Assembly: GCF_000968015.1 (NCBI RefSeq) | Contig: NZ_LACH01000069.1 | Span: 1 to 61,121, forward strand | Source: Pseudomonas fluorescens | GTDB taxonomy: Bacteria; Pseudomonadota; Gammaproteobacteria; Pseudomonadales; Pseudomonadaceae | Length of the DNA: 61,121 nucleotides | Direction of reading: 5' to 3' | Shown: positions 43,076-51,775 of the stretch, piece after piece | Layout: every line of letters starts with the position of its first letter | Numbering within the stretch: the first letter of the stretch is position 1 | Program-made: the position numbers and the translations under genes | The notes under the pieces: model-generated | What the model saw: only the letters and a program-made list of their open reading frames with translations | Told to the model about the DNA's origin: nothing | The model's database searches: none

Positions 43076-44842
43076 ATGCTCGCGACTTCACGCTCCTTGC
43101 GTTTGACGCTTTATACGCTGCTAATCCTTGCCGGTGCCGCGCTGGCAGCAGGGCTCGCCGTGCGTCACACCGAGCGCCAGGCCTTGGTCGAAGACGCCGC
43201 CCGTGCCAATCAGCAATTGGCGCTTTATGCCAATTCCCTGCACACCCTGATCGACCGCTACCGCGCCCTGCCCGCCGTGCTCGCACTGGACCCGGAATTA
43301 CGCGCTGCCCTCAAGGGTTCGGTATCCGCTGAACAGCAGGACGCCCTGAACCGCAAACTGGAAAAGATCAACGGTGCGGCGCAATCCTCGACCCTCGAAT
43401 TACTGGATCACACCGGTCTGGCTGTAGCCGCCAGCAATTGGCGCCTGCCCAGCAGTTACGTTGGTCACAACTATGGCTTCCGCCCCTACTTCAGCGAGAC
43501 ACGCACCCAGGGCACCGGGCGCTTTTACGCGGTAGGCGTGACCAGCGGGATTCCCGGTTACTTCCTGTCCAGCGCGGTCACCGCTGACGACGGCCAGTTC
43601 CTCGGCGCCATGGTGGTGAAACTCGAATTTCCGGAACTGGAGCGCGAGTGGCGTCAGGGCAGCGACACGCTGCTGGTCAGTGATGCACGCGGGATAATCT
43701 TCATCGCCAACCAGCCGGGCTGGCGCTATCGCCTGTTGAAACCGCTGAGTGACAGCGATCACGCCGAACTCAAGATCACCCGCCAATACGATAAACAACC
43801 GCTGACGCCGCTCGAGTATCAATCGGTGCGGCACTTTGACGACAACAGTGATCTGACCCGGGTCGTGGGCCCTGACGGGACGGCGAATTACCTGTGGGAA
43901 TCACTGCCGCTGAGCACTGAAGGCTGGACGTTGCACCTGCTGCGCCGCCCGCAAGTCGCGTTCGAAGACAGCCGCAACGCCGGGCTCGCCGCCGCCGGGT
44001 TGTGGCTGGCCGTGGTGTTTCTGTTGCTGTTCCTCAATCAGCGCTGGCGTCTGGCCAAGCTGCGCCAGCGCAGTCGCGAAGAGCTCGAACAACTGGTGGA
44101 AGAGCGCACTCGCGACCTGCGCACCGCTCAGGATGGTCTGGTGCAATCGGCCAAACTCGCCGCGCTCGGCCAGATGTCTGCCGCGTTGGCCCATGAAATC
44201 AACCAGCCCCTGACCGCACAGCGCATGCAGCTTGCTACGCTGAGGCTGCTGCTCGATCACGGTCGGGTCGACGACGCTTACAAGGCGCTCAAACCGGTGG
44301 ATGACATGCTGACACGCATGGCCGCCCTCACCGGTCACCTGAAAACCTTCGCCCGCAAAAGCCCCAGCGGTTTACGCGAACGCCTGGATTTGGCGGCGGT
44401 GGTGGACCAATCGTTGCAGCTGCTCGACACCCGGTTGCGCGATGAACAGGTCAGCACGGTGCTGCACCTGACGCGCCCGGCATGGGTGCGTGGCGATGCG
44501 ATTCGCCTGGAACAGGTGCTGATCAATTTGCTGCGCAATGCCCTGGACGCCATGCAGGACAAACCCTGCAAACGCCTGGAAATCCGTCTCGAAGCCGACG
44601 AGCAACTCTGGCGCCTGACGGTCTCTGACAACGGTGGTGGCATTGCCGAAGAGCACTTGGCCAACGTGTTTGATCCGTTCTTCACCACTAAACCGGTGGG
44701 TGATGGCCTGGGGCTCGGGCTGGCCGTATCCTTTGCCATCGTTCACGAATCGGGCGGACGCCTGAGCGCCGACAATCATGCAAACGGCGCGGTGTTCACC
44801 GTGACCTTGCCCATCGACCTGGAGGCCCCTGGCTCATGCTGA
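43076..44842 (+). CDS. DctB/MifS-type sensor histidine kinase
   Basis: This is a 588-residue inner-membrane kinase. TM1 lies at about residues 8-28, a periplasmic double-Cache sensor at about 30-300 (NYGFRPYFSETRTQGTGRFY), and TM2 at about 303-325. A dimerisation helix holds the phospho-accepting His in ALAHEINQPLTAQRMQ (about residue 373), and the ATPase domain has NLLRNALDAM, DNGGGI and GLGLGLAV. Family members sense C4-dicarboxylates or alpha-ketoglutarate. The gene overlaps the response-regulator gene by 7 bases. With the KgtP-like transporter downstream, alpha-ketoglutarate (MifS-like) seems likelier than succinate, but this is inference. The ribosome binding site is weak. Confidence 0.88.
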   Translation: MLATSRSLRLTLYTLLILAGAALAAGLAVRHTERQALVEDAARANQQLALYANSLHTLIDRYRALPAVLALDPELRAALKGSVSAEQQDALNRKLEKINGAAQSSTLELLDHTGLAVAASNWRLPSSYVGHNYGFRPYFSETRTQGTGRFYAVGVTSGIPGYFLSSAVTADDGQFLGAMVVKLEFPELEREWRQGSDTLLVSDARGIIFIANQPGWRYRLLKPLSDSDHAELKITRQYDKQPLTPLEYQSVRHFDDNSDLTRVVGPDGTANYLWESLPLSTEGWTLHLLRRPQVAFEDSRNAGLAAAGLWLAVVFLLLFLNQRWRLAKLRQRSREELEQLVEERTRDLRTAQDGLVQSAKLAALGQMSAALAHEINQPLTAQRMQLATLRLLLDHGRVDDAYKALKPVDDMLTRMAALTGHLKTFARKSPSGLRERLDLAAVVDQSLQLLDTRLRDEQVSTVLHLTRPAWVRGDAIRLEQVLINLLRNALDAMQDKPCKRLEIRLEADEQLWRLTVSDNGGGIAEEHLANVFDPFFTTKPVGDGLGLGLAVSFAIVHESGGRLSADNHANGAVFTVTLPIDLEAPGSC

Positions 44843-46170
44843 ATTCAGTGATGGTGGTCGACGACGAAAGCAGTATTCGCAGTGCCGTTGAACAATGGCT
44901 GAGCCTGTCGGGGTTCGAGGTGCAGTTGTTCAGCCGCGCCGATGAGTGCCTGGCGCAGCTGCCGAAGCATTTCCCCGGGGTGATCCTCAGCGACGTGCGC
45001 ATGCCTGGCATGACCGGCCTGGAACTGCTGGCCGAGGTTCAGCGGCGCGACGCCGACTTGCCGGTGATTCTGCTGACCGGACATGGCGATGTGCCGATGG
45101 CGGTCGAAGCCATGCGCGATGGCGCCTACGACTTCCTTGAAAAACCTTTCAGCCCCGAAACCCTGCTCGGCAGTCTGCGCCGTGCGCTGGACAAGCGGCG
45201 GCTGGTGCTGGAAAACCGCGCCCTGCACGAGCAGGCAGACAACCGCGCCAAACTCGATGCGACGTTGCTGGGCGTGTCCCGTGGTTTGCAGACGCTGCGT
45301 CGGCAAGTACTGGACCTGGCGACGCTGCCGGTCAATGTGTTGATTCGCGGTGAAACCGGCAGCGGCAAGGAGTTGGTTGCCCGTTGCCTGCACGACTTCG
45401 GTCCTCGTGCCGACAAACCGTTTGTGGCATTGAACTGTGCGGCGATCCCCGAGCAGTTGTTCGAGGCCGAGCTGTTCGGTCACGAGAGCGGAGCGTTCAC
45501 CGGCGCCTCGGGCAAACGCATCGGAAAGCTCGAATACGCCGATGGCGGCACGCTGTTTCTCGATGAAATCGAAAGCATGCCGCTGGCCCAGCAGGTGAAA
45601 TTGCTGCGGGTGTTGCAGGAGCAGAAGCTGGAGCGGTTGGGCTCCAATCAGAGCATCCGCGTGGATTTGCGGATCATCGCCGCGACCAAACCCGACTTGC
45701 TCGACGAAGCCCGGGCCGGACGCTTTCGCGAGGACCTGGCCTATCGATTGAACGTGGCCGAGTTGCGGCTGCCACCGTTGCGCGAGCGGCGTGAAGACAT
45801 TCCACTGTTGTTCGAATCGTTTGCGCAAAATGCCGCCGAGCGTTTGGGGCGCACTTTTCCACCGCTGAGCGGCCCGCAGTTGAGCCACCTGCTGAGCCAC
45901 GACTGGCCGGGCAATGTGCGCGAACTGGCGAACGTTGCTGAGCGACAAGTGTTGGGACTGGGCGAGCCGGAGCCCGTGTGGATCGATCCTGGGCAATCGC
46001 TGGCGGCACAGCAGGAAGCGTTTGAAGCGCATTGTCTGCGCGCGGCGTTGACCCGGCATAAGGGCGACGTGAAAGCGGTACTTGAAGAGCTGCAACTGCC
46101 GCGCCGCACGTTCAATGAAAAGATGCAGCGGCATGGGTTGAGTCGGGAGATGTTCCTTACTGACAGCTGA
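44836..46170 (+). CDS. DctD/MifR-type sigma-54 response regulator
   Basis: The protein has 444 residues. A receiver domain (about 4-118) carries the phospho-Asp D53 in ILSDVRMPG. The AAA+ domain (about 140-370) contains Walker A GETGSGKEL, ESGAFTGA (the loop that touches sigma-54) and Walker B GGTLFLDEIES. A C-terminal Fis-type helix-turn-helix ends KGDVKAVLEELQLPRRTFNE. It opens sigma-54 promoters when phosphorylated by the upstream kinase. A matching promoter and two palindromes lie ahead of the next gene, so the transporter is the obvious target. All active residues are intact. Confidence 0.92.
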   Translation: MLNSVMVVDDESSIRSAVEQWLSLSGFEVQLFSRADECLAQLPKHFPGVILSDVRMPGMTGLELLAEVQRRDADLPVILLTGHGDVPMAVEAMRDGAYDFLEKPFSPETLLGSLRRALDKRRLVLENRALHEQADNRAKLDATLLGVSRGLQTLRRQVLDLATLPVNVLIRGETGSGKELVARCLHDFGPRADKPFVALNCAAIPEQLFEAELFGHESGAFTGASGKRIGKLEYADGGTLFLDEIESMPLAQQVKLLRVLQEQKLERLGSNQSIRVDLRIIAATKPDLLDEARAGRFREDLAYRLNVAELRLPPLRERREDIPLLFESFAQNAAERLGRTFPPLSGPQLSHLLSHDWPGNVRELANVAERQVLGLGEPEPVWIDPGQSLAAQQEAFEAHCLRAALTRHKGDVKAVLEELQLPRRTFNEKMQRHGLSREMFLTDS

Positions 46171-46194
46171 TTTTTGTGGGCATGGACTGGCCCC

Positions 46195-46265
46195 ATCGCG
46201 AGCAGGCTCACTCCTACATTTGAACCATGTACACCGCCCCCTGTAGGAGTGAGCCTGCTCGCGAT
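46195..46265. repeat. REPIN downstream of the response-regulator gene
   Basis: ATCGCGAGCAGGCTCACTCC (from 46195) and its reverse complement ending at 46265 form a REP doublet between the regulator and the sigma-54 promoter of the transporter. Confidence 0.85.
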
Positions 46266-46301
46266 GAGGCCGGCCCATGCAAAACAATTCCATGCCAGCT
46301 A

Positions 46302-46347
46302 AGCGAAAATCCGCTCACACCCAATACAGCATAAGCGGATTTCCGCT
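46302..46347 (+). promoter_or_regulatory. Two palindromic upstream activator sites
   Basis: AGCGGATTTCCGCT (46334-46347) is a perfect palindrome, and AGCGAAAATCCGCT (46302-46315) is a weaker copy 32 bases upstream, about three helical turns. They lie roughly 45-90 bases before the sigma-54 promoter, the usual place for enhancer-binding proteins. The neighbouring DctD/MifR-like regulator is the likely binder. Confidence 0.65.
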
Positions 46348-46388
46348 CACCAAAACGTCAAAACCCCTCTAAACCGGCCCTCCTCCCC

Positions 46389-46406
46389 TTGGCACATCTC
46401 CTGCTA
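46389..46406 (+). promoter_or_regulatory. Sigma-54 promoter of the MFS transporter gene
   Basis: TTGGCACATCTCCTGCTA carries the GG (-24, 46391-46392) and GC (-12, 46403-46404) spaced by exactly 10 bases, and TGGCAC matches the consensus. It lies about 60 bases upstream of the transporter ATG and fits the sigma-54 activator encoded just before. Confidence 0.8.
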
Positions 46407-46467
46407 TAGCCCAAGCAGGCTGCGTTTCAACGCGCTCCACAAAAACAATTAAACGAAGGATCCTTCA

Positions 46468-47787
46468 ATGGATAACTCCAACGCCCTGCCCCTTGGGTCG
46501 GCTGCCGTGCCGGCTCAACCAAGAACCACTGCCAGTCGCATCAAATCGATCTTCAGCGGCTCTGTCGGCAACATGGTCGAGTGGTACGACTGGTACGTCT
46601 ACGCCGCCTTCTCCCTGTACTTCGCCAAGGCCTTTTTCCCGAAAGGCGACACCACCGCGCAACTGCTGAACACCGCCGCGATCTTCGCCGTTGGCTTCCT
46701 GATGCGCCCGATCGGTGGCTGGCTGATGGGCCTCTACGCCGACAAGGCCGGTCGCAAACGTGCATTGATGGCCTCGGTCTACCTGATGTGCTTCGGCTCT
46801 CTGCTGATCGCCCTGAGCCCGGGTTATGAAACCATCGGCATCGGCGCGCCGATCCTGCTGGTGTTCGCGCGCCTGCTGCAAGGTTTGTCGGTCGGTGGCG
46901 AGTACGGCACCTCGGCAACGTACCTCAGCGAGATGGCGACCAAGGAACGTCGCGGCTTCTACTCCAGCTTCCAGTACGTGACCCTGATCTCCGGTCAGCT
47001 CATCGCGTTGGCCGTGCTGATCGTGCTGCAACAGACCCTGACCACCGAGCAGCTGTACGCCTGGGGCTGGCGCATCCCGTTCGCCATCGGCGCGCTGTGT
47101 GCCGTGGTCGCGCTGTACTTGCGTCGTGGCATGGAAGAAACCGAGTCGTTCAGCAAAAAAGAGAAGGCCAAGGAAAGCGCGATGCGCACCTTGATGCGCC
47201 ATCCGAAGGAACTGATGACCGTGGTCGGCCTGACCATGGGCGGCACCCTGGCGTTCTACACCTACACCACGTACATGCAGAAATACCTGGTGAACACCGT
47301 CGGCATGAGCATCTCCGACTCCACCACCATTTCCGCTGCCACGCTGTTCCTGTTCATGTGCCTGCAACCGATCATTGGCGGGCTCTCGGATAAAGTCGGT
47401 CGCCGGCCAATCCTGATTGCCTTCGGTATTCTCGGGACACTGTTCACCGTGCCGATCCTGACCACCCTGCACACCGTGCAGACCTGGTGGGGCGCGTTCT
47501 TCCTGATCATGGCAGCGCTGATCATCGTCAGCGGCTACACCTCGATCAACGCAGTGGTCAAAGCCGAACTGTTCCCGACCGAAATCCGCGCCCTGGGCGT
47601 CGGCCTGCCGTACGCACTGACCGTGTCGATCTTCGGCGGCACCGCTGAATACATCGCACTGTGGTTCAAGAGCATCGGCATGGAAACCGGTTACTACTGG
47701 TATGTCACCGCGTGTATCGCCGTGTCGTTGCTGGTCTACGTGACCATGAAAGACACCCGCAAACATTCGCGGATCGAGACGGACTGA
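46468..47787 (+). CDS. MFS dicarboxylate / alpha-ketoglutarate transporter (KgtP/PcaT-like)
   Basis: This 439-residue inner-membrane protein has about 12 helices. The metabolite:proton symporter signature reads GSVGNMVEWYDWYVYAAFSL near the N-terminus, followed by MRPIGGWLMGLYADKAGRKR and RLLQGLSVGGEYGTSATYLS. Family members import alpha-ketoglutarate or related acids with protons. It is preceded by a GGATCC-flanked ribosome binding site (GAAGGATCC) and a sigma-54 promoter, and followed by a strong terminator, so it is a single-gene unit. Its close link to the two-component pair suggests induction by its substrate. Confidence 0.88.
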   Translation: MDNSNALPLGSAAVPAQPRTTASRIKSIFSGSVGNMVEWYDWYVYAAFSLYFAKAFFPKGDTTAQLLNTAAIFAVGFLMRPIGGWLMGLYADKAGRKRALMASVYLMCFGSLLIALSPGYETIGIGAPILLVFARLLQGLSVGGEYGTSATYLSEMATKERRGFYSSFQYVTLISGQLIALAVLIVLQQTLTTEQLYAWGWRIPFAIGALCAVVALYLRRGMEETESFSKKEKAKESAMRTLMRHPKELMTVVGLTMGGTLAFYTYTTYMQKYLVNTVGMSISDSTTISAATLFLFMCLQPIIGGLSDKVGRRPILIAFGILGTLFTVPILTTLHTVQTWWGAFFLIMAALIIVSGYTSINAVVKAELFPTEIRALGVGLPYALTVSIFGGTAEYIALWFKSIGMETGYYWYVTACIAVSLLVYVTMKDTRKHSRIETD

Positions 47788-47808
47788 GTCAGCCCGCGCA
47801 ATAAAAAC

Positions 47809-47840
47809 AGGGGCAGACCTTAACGGGTCTGCCCCTTTTT
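47809..47840 (+). terminator. Terminator after the MFS transporter gene
   Basis: AGGGGCAGACC (47809-47819) pairs with GGTCTGCCCCT (47826-47836) and is followed by T-rich sequence. A-rich sequence precedes it. Confidence 0.9.
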
Positions 47841-47862
47841 CATTGTGTCGACACAGAACCCC

Positions 47863-47952
47863 TGTAGGAGCGAGCCTGCTCGCGATGGCGGCGTCACCTT
47901 CAACAAATGGGTTGACTGATACACCGCTATCGCGAGCAGGCTCACTCCCACA
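47863..47952. repeat. REPIN in opposite arm order
   Basis: TGTAGGAGCGAGCCTGCTCG (from 47863) and the inverse copy ending at 47952 make a REP doublet; its arms point the other way from the doublets at 30520, 46195 and 50582. Confidence 0.85.
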
Positions 47953-48029
47953 ATTGGACCGCGTCGCTGGAAATTATCCGCTCGTGCTTGCACCATGGCC
48001 CTCTCTCGAGATCCCCAGGAATTTACGCC

Positions 48030-48659
48030 ATGCCCGACGACATCCACTTCTACGAACCCGCCAACGGCCACGGCCTGCCGCATGACCCGTTCAATGCCAT
48101 CGTCGGCCCGCGTCCCATTGGCTGGATTTCCTCTCAGGATGCCGATGGCCGCCTGAACCTGGCGCCCTACAGCTTCTTCAACGCGTTCAACTACATTCCG
48201 CCGATCATTGGTTTTTCCAGTGTCGGGCGCAAAGACAGCCTGAATAACATCGAGCGAACCGGCGAATTCGCCTGGAACCTGGCGACCCGTCCGCTGGCCG
48301 AGCAGATGAACCAGTGCTCTGCCATGGTCCCGCCTGAGGTCAACGAGTTCGAACTGTCCGGGCTGACGCCGGTAGTGTCGAAAATCATTCAGGTACCGCG
48401 CGTCGCCGAAAGCCCGGTGTCCTTCGAGTGCAAGGTCACGCAGATCATTCAGTTGCAGCGGGCCGACGGGAACGTGGTGCCGAGCTGGCTGATACTTGGC
48501 GAAGTGGTCGCCGTGCATATCGCCAAGTGGCTATTGAAGGATGGGGTGTACGACACCGCCGCGGCAGAACCGATTCTGCGCGGCGGCGGGCCAGCGGATT
48601 ATTTCCAGCTGGGGCCTGAGGCGTTGTTCGAGATGTATCGTCCGGGGGCGGTCAAGTAA
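48030..48659 (+). CDS. Flavin reductase family protein (FMN-binding split barrel)
   Basis: From the ATG at 48030 (MPDDIHFYEPANGHGLPHDP) there are 209 residues. PFNAIVGPRPIGWISSQDAD, LNLAPYSFFNAFNYIPPIIG and KDSLNNIERTGEFAWNLATR are the conserved FMN-binding segments of the flavin reductase-like / DIM6-NTAB family. Such enzymes reduce flavin with NAD(P)H or bind FMN for a partner oxygenase. The small monooxygenase-like gene nearby is on the other strand, so a partnership is only possible. The stop codon abuts the stop of the convergent gene with no gap. Confidence 0.85.
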   Translation: MPDDIHFYEPANGHGLPHDPFNAIVGPRPIGWISSQDADGRLNLAPYSFFNAFNYIPPIIGFSSVGRKDSLNNIERTGEFAWNLATRPLAEQMNQCSAMVPPEVNEFELSGLTPVVSKIIQVPRVAESPVSFECKVTQIIQLQRADGNVVPSWLILGEVVAVHIAKWLLKDGVYDTAAAEPILRGGGPADYFQLGPEALFEMYRPGAVK

Positions 48660-48890
48660 TTACCAGATCAGGTCGCCGTCTTCGCTGACGTCTTTGAGGT
48701 GTGTCAACTGCAGCGCGGCGGCTTCATCGGCCTCGCGGGCAGTTTTGAAGGTCTGTTCTTCGAGCAGCTTGTGAAAGCGCGGTGCACCCGAACCACCGAT
48801 GGCTTTGGTGGCGATTGCGGCGTTATAACCGCCCTCGCGGGGTACTACGGCAGATACGGCTTCGAAGGTTTCAAAGGCTTTGCGTGCCAT
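48660..48890 (-). CDS. Small conserved hypothetical protein
   Basis: The product is 76 residues (MARKAFETFEAVSAVVPREG). I do not recognise the family. Helical, no signal peptide and no membrane segment; AGGATCC upstream serves as the ribosome binding site. It lies in the same direction as the monooxygenase-like gene, 42 bases after it, so the two may be co-transcribed. Its stop codon is directly next to that of the flavin reductase gene. Confidence 0.65.
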   Translation of the reverse strand: MARKAFETFEAVSAVVPREGGYNAAIATKAIGGSGAPRFHKLLEEQTFKTAREADEAAALQLTHLKDVSEDGDLIW

Positions 48891-48932
48891 GTCGTGGATC
48901 CTGGCTGAATGGAGAATTGAGCCATTAAACCC

Positions 48933-49286
48933 TCAACCCGCCATTTTGTGTACCCACGACTGGGACTGCCCCTGCGCTTGGGCGGCCGACACGTCCTTGA
49001 AGGTATGAAAATCCAGGCTGTTGACCACCAGATCCTGCACTAACCCGGCAAAAATCTGCATGGCCGGGGTGCTGAAATAAGCAGTCATGGCCTGCTGGTT
49101 CATCCAGAAACCGGACACCAGCCACAACTCTGGATCGCATTGCGAATGCTGCAGGGAAAAACTCAGGCAACCCGGTGCGCTGCGAGACGGCTCGATCAAG
49201 GCGCTGAGGCGCGCGCCGAGCTCCGCCGAACGCCCGGCGCGGGCGCGGACAAAGGCCATATGACTGACGGGGATCTGCGTAGACAT
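48933..49286 (-). CDS. Antibiotic biosynthesis monooxygenase (ABM) domain protein
   Basis: A 117-residue single-domain protein with the dimeric ferredoxin-like ABM fold: VSHMAFVRARAGRSAELGAR, PGCLSFSLQHSQCDPELWLV and FWMNQQAMTAYFSTPAMQIF. Members oxidise quinone-like small molecules without cofactors, or have signalling-related roles; the substrate here is unknown. It is upstream of the 76-residue gene and divergent from the AraC-type regulator, which could control it. Confidence 0.8.
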   Translation of the reverse strand: MSTQIPVSHMAFVRARAGRSAELGARLSALIEPSRSAPGCLSFSLQHSQCDPELWLVSGFWMNQQAMTAYFSTPAMQIFAGLVQDLVVNSLDFHTFKDVSAAQAQGQSQSWVHKMAG

Positions 49287-49621
49287 GGTTAACCCTCCCA
49301 GGTACTCGAGTGGCAGCCGTGGGACGGGCTGCGACAGGATCCAAGATTAAGCGCCCAGGTGCCGCGCCGTTAGTCGATTCCTGCCGGCTTGTTGCACAAT
49401 CCTGCGAAGCTACACCCCTTCACCTGTAACAACGTGTGAATCCTGTACCAGGGCTGAAACACGACTTTCAAGCAAGTTTTCCCCGGCTTGCTCAGCTACA
49501 GAGGCACCTTTAATTCACGCCATGCAGAATCAGGCAAGCTTGAGGCAGGATGTGTCTACCGCTTTGTCTTGCACAAATTTAAGCTCAGCTCATTACCAAC
49601 GCCTTGCCGAGGATGCCTAGC
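49287..49621. other. Divergent promoter region, no gene
   Basis: This 335-bp gap separates the ABM gene from the AraC-type regulator. I see no gene or strong palindrome in it. It must contain the promoters of both divergent genes. Confidence 0.5.
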
Positions 49622-50551
49622 ATGTCGTCGCTCGATCATTTTCAAGCCCCACTGGACGCCGACATGGAGAAACAGCGGGCGGAACTGGCCGCCATCATCC
49701 GTCGTAACACCACGGAGGATGGCAATTATGCGACTGCCATCGGCTCCCTGTTCATGTCCAAACACAGCAAGTCCCATGACTTTGCCCCGGTGCTGGCGCA
49801 ACCGGCGCTGTGCATCATGGCGCAGGGCCGTAAAGAGGTCAGGCTGGCCGATGAATACTTCAATTACGATCCGCTGAATTACCTGGTGGTGTCGGTCTCG
49901 ATGCCATTGAGCGGACGTGTGGTGAACGTCACGTCTGAAGAACCGATCCTCGCGGTGCGGCTGGATATTGATCCGGCAGAAATCACTGCATTGATTGCCG
50001 ATGCCGGTCCTCTCGGTGTGCCCACCCGGCCGACGGGACGCGGCTTGTATGTCGAACGGATCGACACCGCAATGCTCGACGCGGTGTTGCGCCTGGCACG
50101 CTTGCTGGATGCACCGAAAGACATCGCCATGCTCGCACCGCTGATTCGCCGGGAAATCCTGTATCGACTCTTGCGCAGCCAGCAGGGTTATCGGCTGTAC
50201 GAAATCGCTATCGCTAACAGTCAGAGCCATCGCATCAGCCAGGCGATCAAATGGCTCAACGGCAACTATGAACAGCCGCTGCGCATCGATGATCTGGCGA
50301 AGGAAGTGAACCTGAGTGTGTCGACGTTGCATCACCGCTTCAAGGCGATGACGGCGATGAGTCCGTTGCAGTATCAGAAGCAACTGCGCCTGCAAGAAGC
50401 GCGACGGTTGATGTTGGCGGAAGGCCTGGAGGCTTCGGCAGCGGGGTATCGGGTGGGGTATGAAAGCCCCTCGCAATTCAGCCGGGAGTACAGCCGATTG
50501 TTTGGGGCTCCGCCGTTAAGGGATTTGGCGCGGTTGCGGTTGACGGTCTGA
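49622..50551 (+). CDS. AraC-family transcriptional regulator
   Basis: The 309-residue protein starts at the ATG preceded by GAGGA (49608). The N-terminal AraC_N cupin-like domain has PALCIMAQGRKEVRLADEYF and YLVVSVSMPLSGRVV. The C-terminal double helix-turn-helix spans about residues 205-305 (IDDLAKEVNLSVSTLHHRFK, and GYRVGYESPSQFSREYSRLF). The type resembles regulators of oxidoreductase genes such as YqhC. It is divergent from the ABM gene, which is the natural target; the effector is unknown. Confidence 0.9.
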   Translation: MSSLDHFQAPLDADMEKQRAELAAIIRRNTTEDGNYATAIGSLFMSKHSKSHDFAPVLAQPALCIMAQGRKEVRLADEYFNYDPLNYLVVSVSMPLSGRVVNVTSEEPILAVRLDIDPAEITALIADAGPLGVPTRPTGRGLYVERIDTAMLDAVLRLARLLDAPKDIAMLAPLIRREILYRLLRSQQGYRLYEIAIANSQSHRISQAIKWLNGNYEQPLRIDDLAKEVNLSVSTLHHRFKAMTAMSPLQYQKQLRLQEARRLMLAEGLEASAAGYRVGYESPSQFSREYSRLFGAPPLRDLARLRLTV

Positions 50552-50581
50552 TCTGATTTTTGCAGTGATTTTGCCGGCCCC

Positions 50582-50674
50582 ATCGCGAGCAGGCTCACTC
50601 CTACAGTGGATCTCCAGTGAACACAGAATTTGTGAACACCTCAGATCAAGTGTAGGAGTGAGCCTGCTCGCGAT
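50582..50674. repeat. REPIN between the AraC gene and the ABC transporter
   Basis: ATCGCGAGCAGGCTCACTCC (from 50582) and its reverse complement ending at 50674 form a REP doublet between convergent genes. Confidence 0.85.
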
Positions 50675-50704
50675 GAGGCCAGCAATGACAATATCAAATC
50701 CGGA

Positions 50705-51760
50705 TCAGGCGCCGAGTACGCGACAAGCCTCAGCCGGCAACGTCACCGACACCGGATTGCCAATGCTCAACCCAAAACCCTGACACGGCGTGCTCAACGC
50801 CGTAAACGAAACCCCGGAACACTCCACGGTCGTCTCAATCGTCGCGCCAATGTCGCGCACGAACGTCACCTTACCGAGCAACCGATTCCCCGCCGTCGCC
50901 TGCGGATGCGAAAGTTGCAGGTCCTCAGGGCGAATCAGCATTTTGACTTTCTCACCGACCACGATGCTGCTGCAGATCGGCACTTCCAGCGCATCGCCAC
51001 CCGGCAACCCAACCTTCCCGTTGCCCAGTGCCGTGGCCGGGAAAATATTCCCCGAACCGATAAAGTCCGCGACAAATTCATTGGCCGGGTGACGATAAAT
51101 CTCAATCGGCGTGCCCACTTGCTGCACGCGATGTTCACCCAATACCACGACGATATCCGCCATGGTCATGGCTTCACGCTGGTCGTGGGTCACCATGATG
51201 GTGGTGATGTTCAGGCGTTGTTGCAGTTGACGGATTTCCACCTGCATCGATTCACGCAGCTTGGCGTCCAGCGCCGACAACGGCTCATCCAGCAGCAGGA
51301 TTTTTGGTCGAGAAGCAATCGCCCGGGCAATCGCCACGCGCTGACGCTGACCGCCGGAGAGTTTTGCCACCGGACGATCAATCATTTCCTGCAACTGAAT
51401 CAGCTCCAGCAACTCCACCACTCGCGCCTGCTGATCAGCCTTGCTGACGCCACGCAGTTTCAGCGGATAGGCGATGTTCTCCCCTACCGTCATGTGCGGA
51501 AACAGCGCCAGCGATTGAAACACCATGCCGAAATTGCGTTGATGCGCCGGTGTGTGGCCGATGTCTTCACCGTCCAGGCGAATCTCGCCGCCGCTCAGGG
51601 TTTCGAGCCCTGCAATCATTCGCAGCAACGTGGTTTTGCCGCAGCCCGACGGGCCGAGAAAACACACCAGTTTGCCCTCAGGCAAATGCAGGTTTACATC
51701 CTTTACCGCGCAGGCCGAGCCGTAATGTTTCTCGACGTTTTCCAGAATCAGACCAGTCAT
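50705..51760 (-). CDS. Polyamine-type ABC transporter ATPase (PotA family)
   Basis: From the ATG at 51760 the ATPase has 351 residues. Walker A is GPSGCGKTT, the signature LSGGQRQR, Walker B ILLLDEPLSALDAK and the H-loop MVTHDQREAM. The C-terminal 110 residues form a TOBE/OB regulatory domain (IRPEDLQLSHPQAT). This is the energy unit of a spermidine/putrescine or related importer with the two upstream permeases and the binding protein. TTGAGGTG is the ribosome binding site. It is last in the operon. Confidence 0.9.
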   Translation of the reverse strand: MTGLILENVEKHYGSACAVKDVNLHLPEGKLVCFLGPSGCGKTTLLRMIAGLETLSGGEIRLDGEDIGHTPAHQRNFGMVFQSLALFPHMTVGENIAYPLKLRGVSKADQQARVVELLELIQLQEMIDRPVAKLSGGQRQRVAIARAIASRPKILLLDEPLSALDAKLRESMQVEIRQLQQRLNITTIMVTHDQREAMTMADIVVVLGEHRVQQVGTPIEIYRHPANEFVADFIGSGNIFPATALGNGKVGLPGGDALEVPICSSIVVGEKVKMLIRPEDLQLSHPQATAGNRLLGKVTFVRDIGATIETTVECSGVSFTALSTPCQGFGLSIGNPVSVTLPAEACRVLGA

Positions 51761-51775
51761 GTTGCACCTCAAGAA

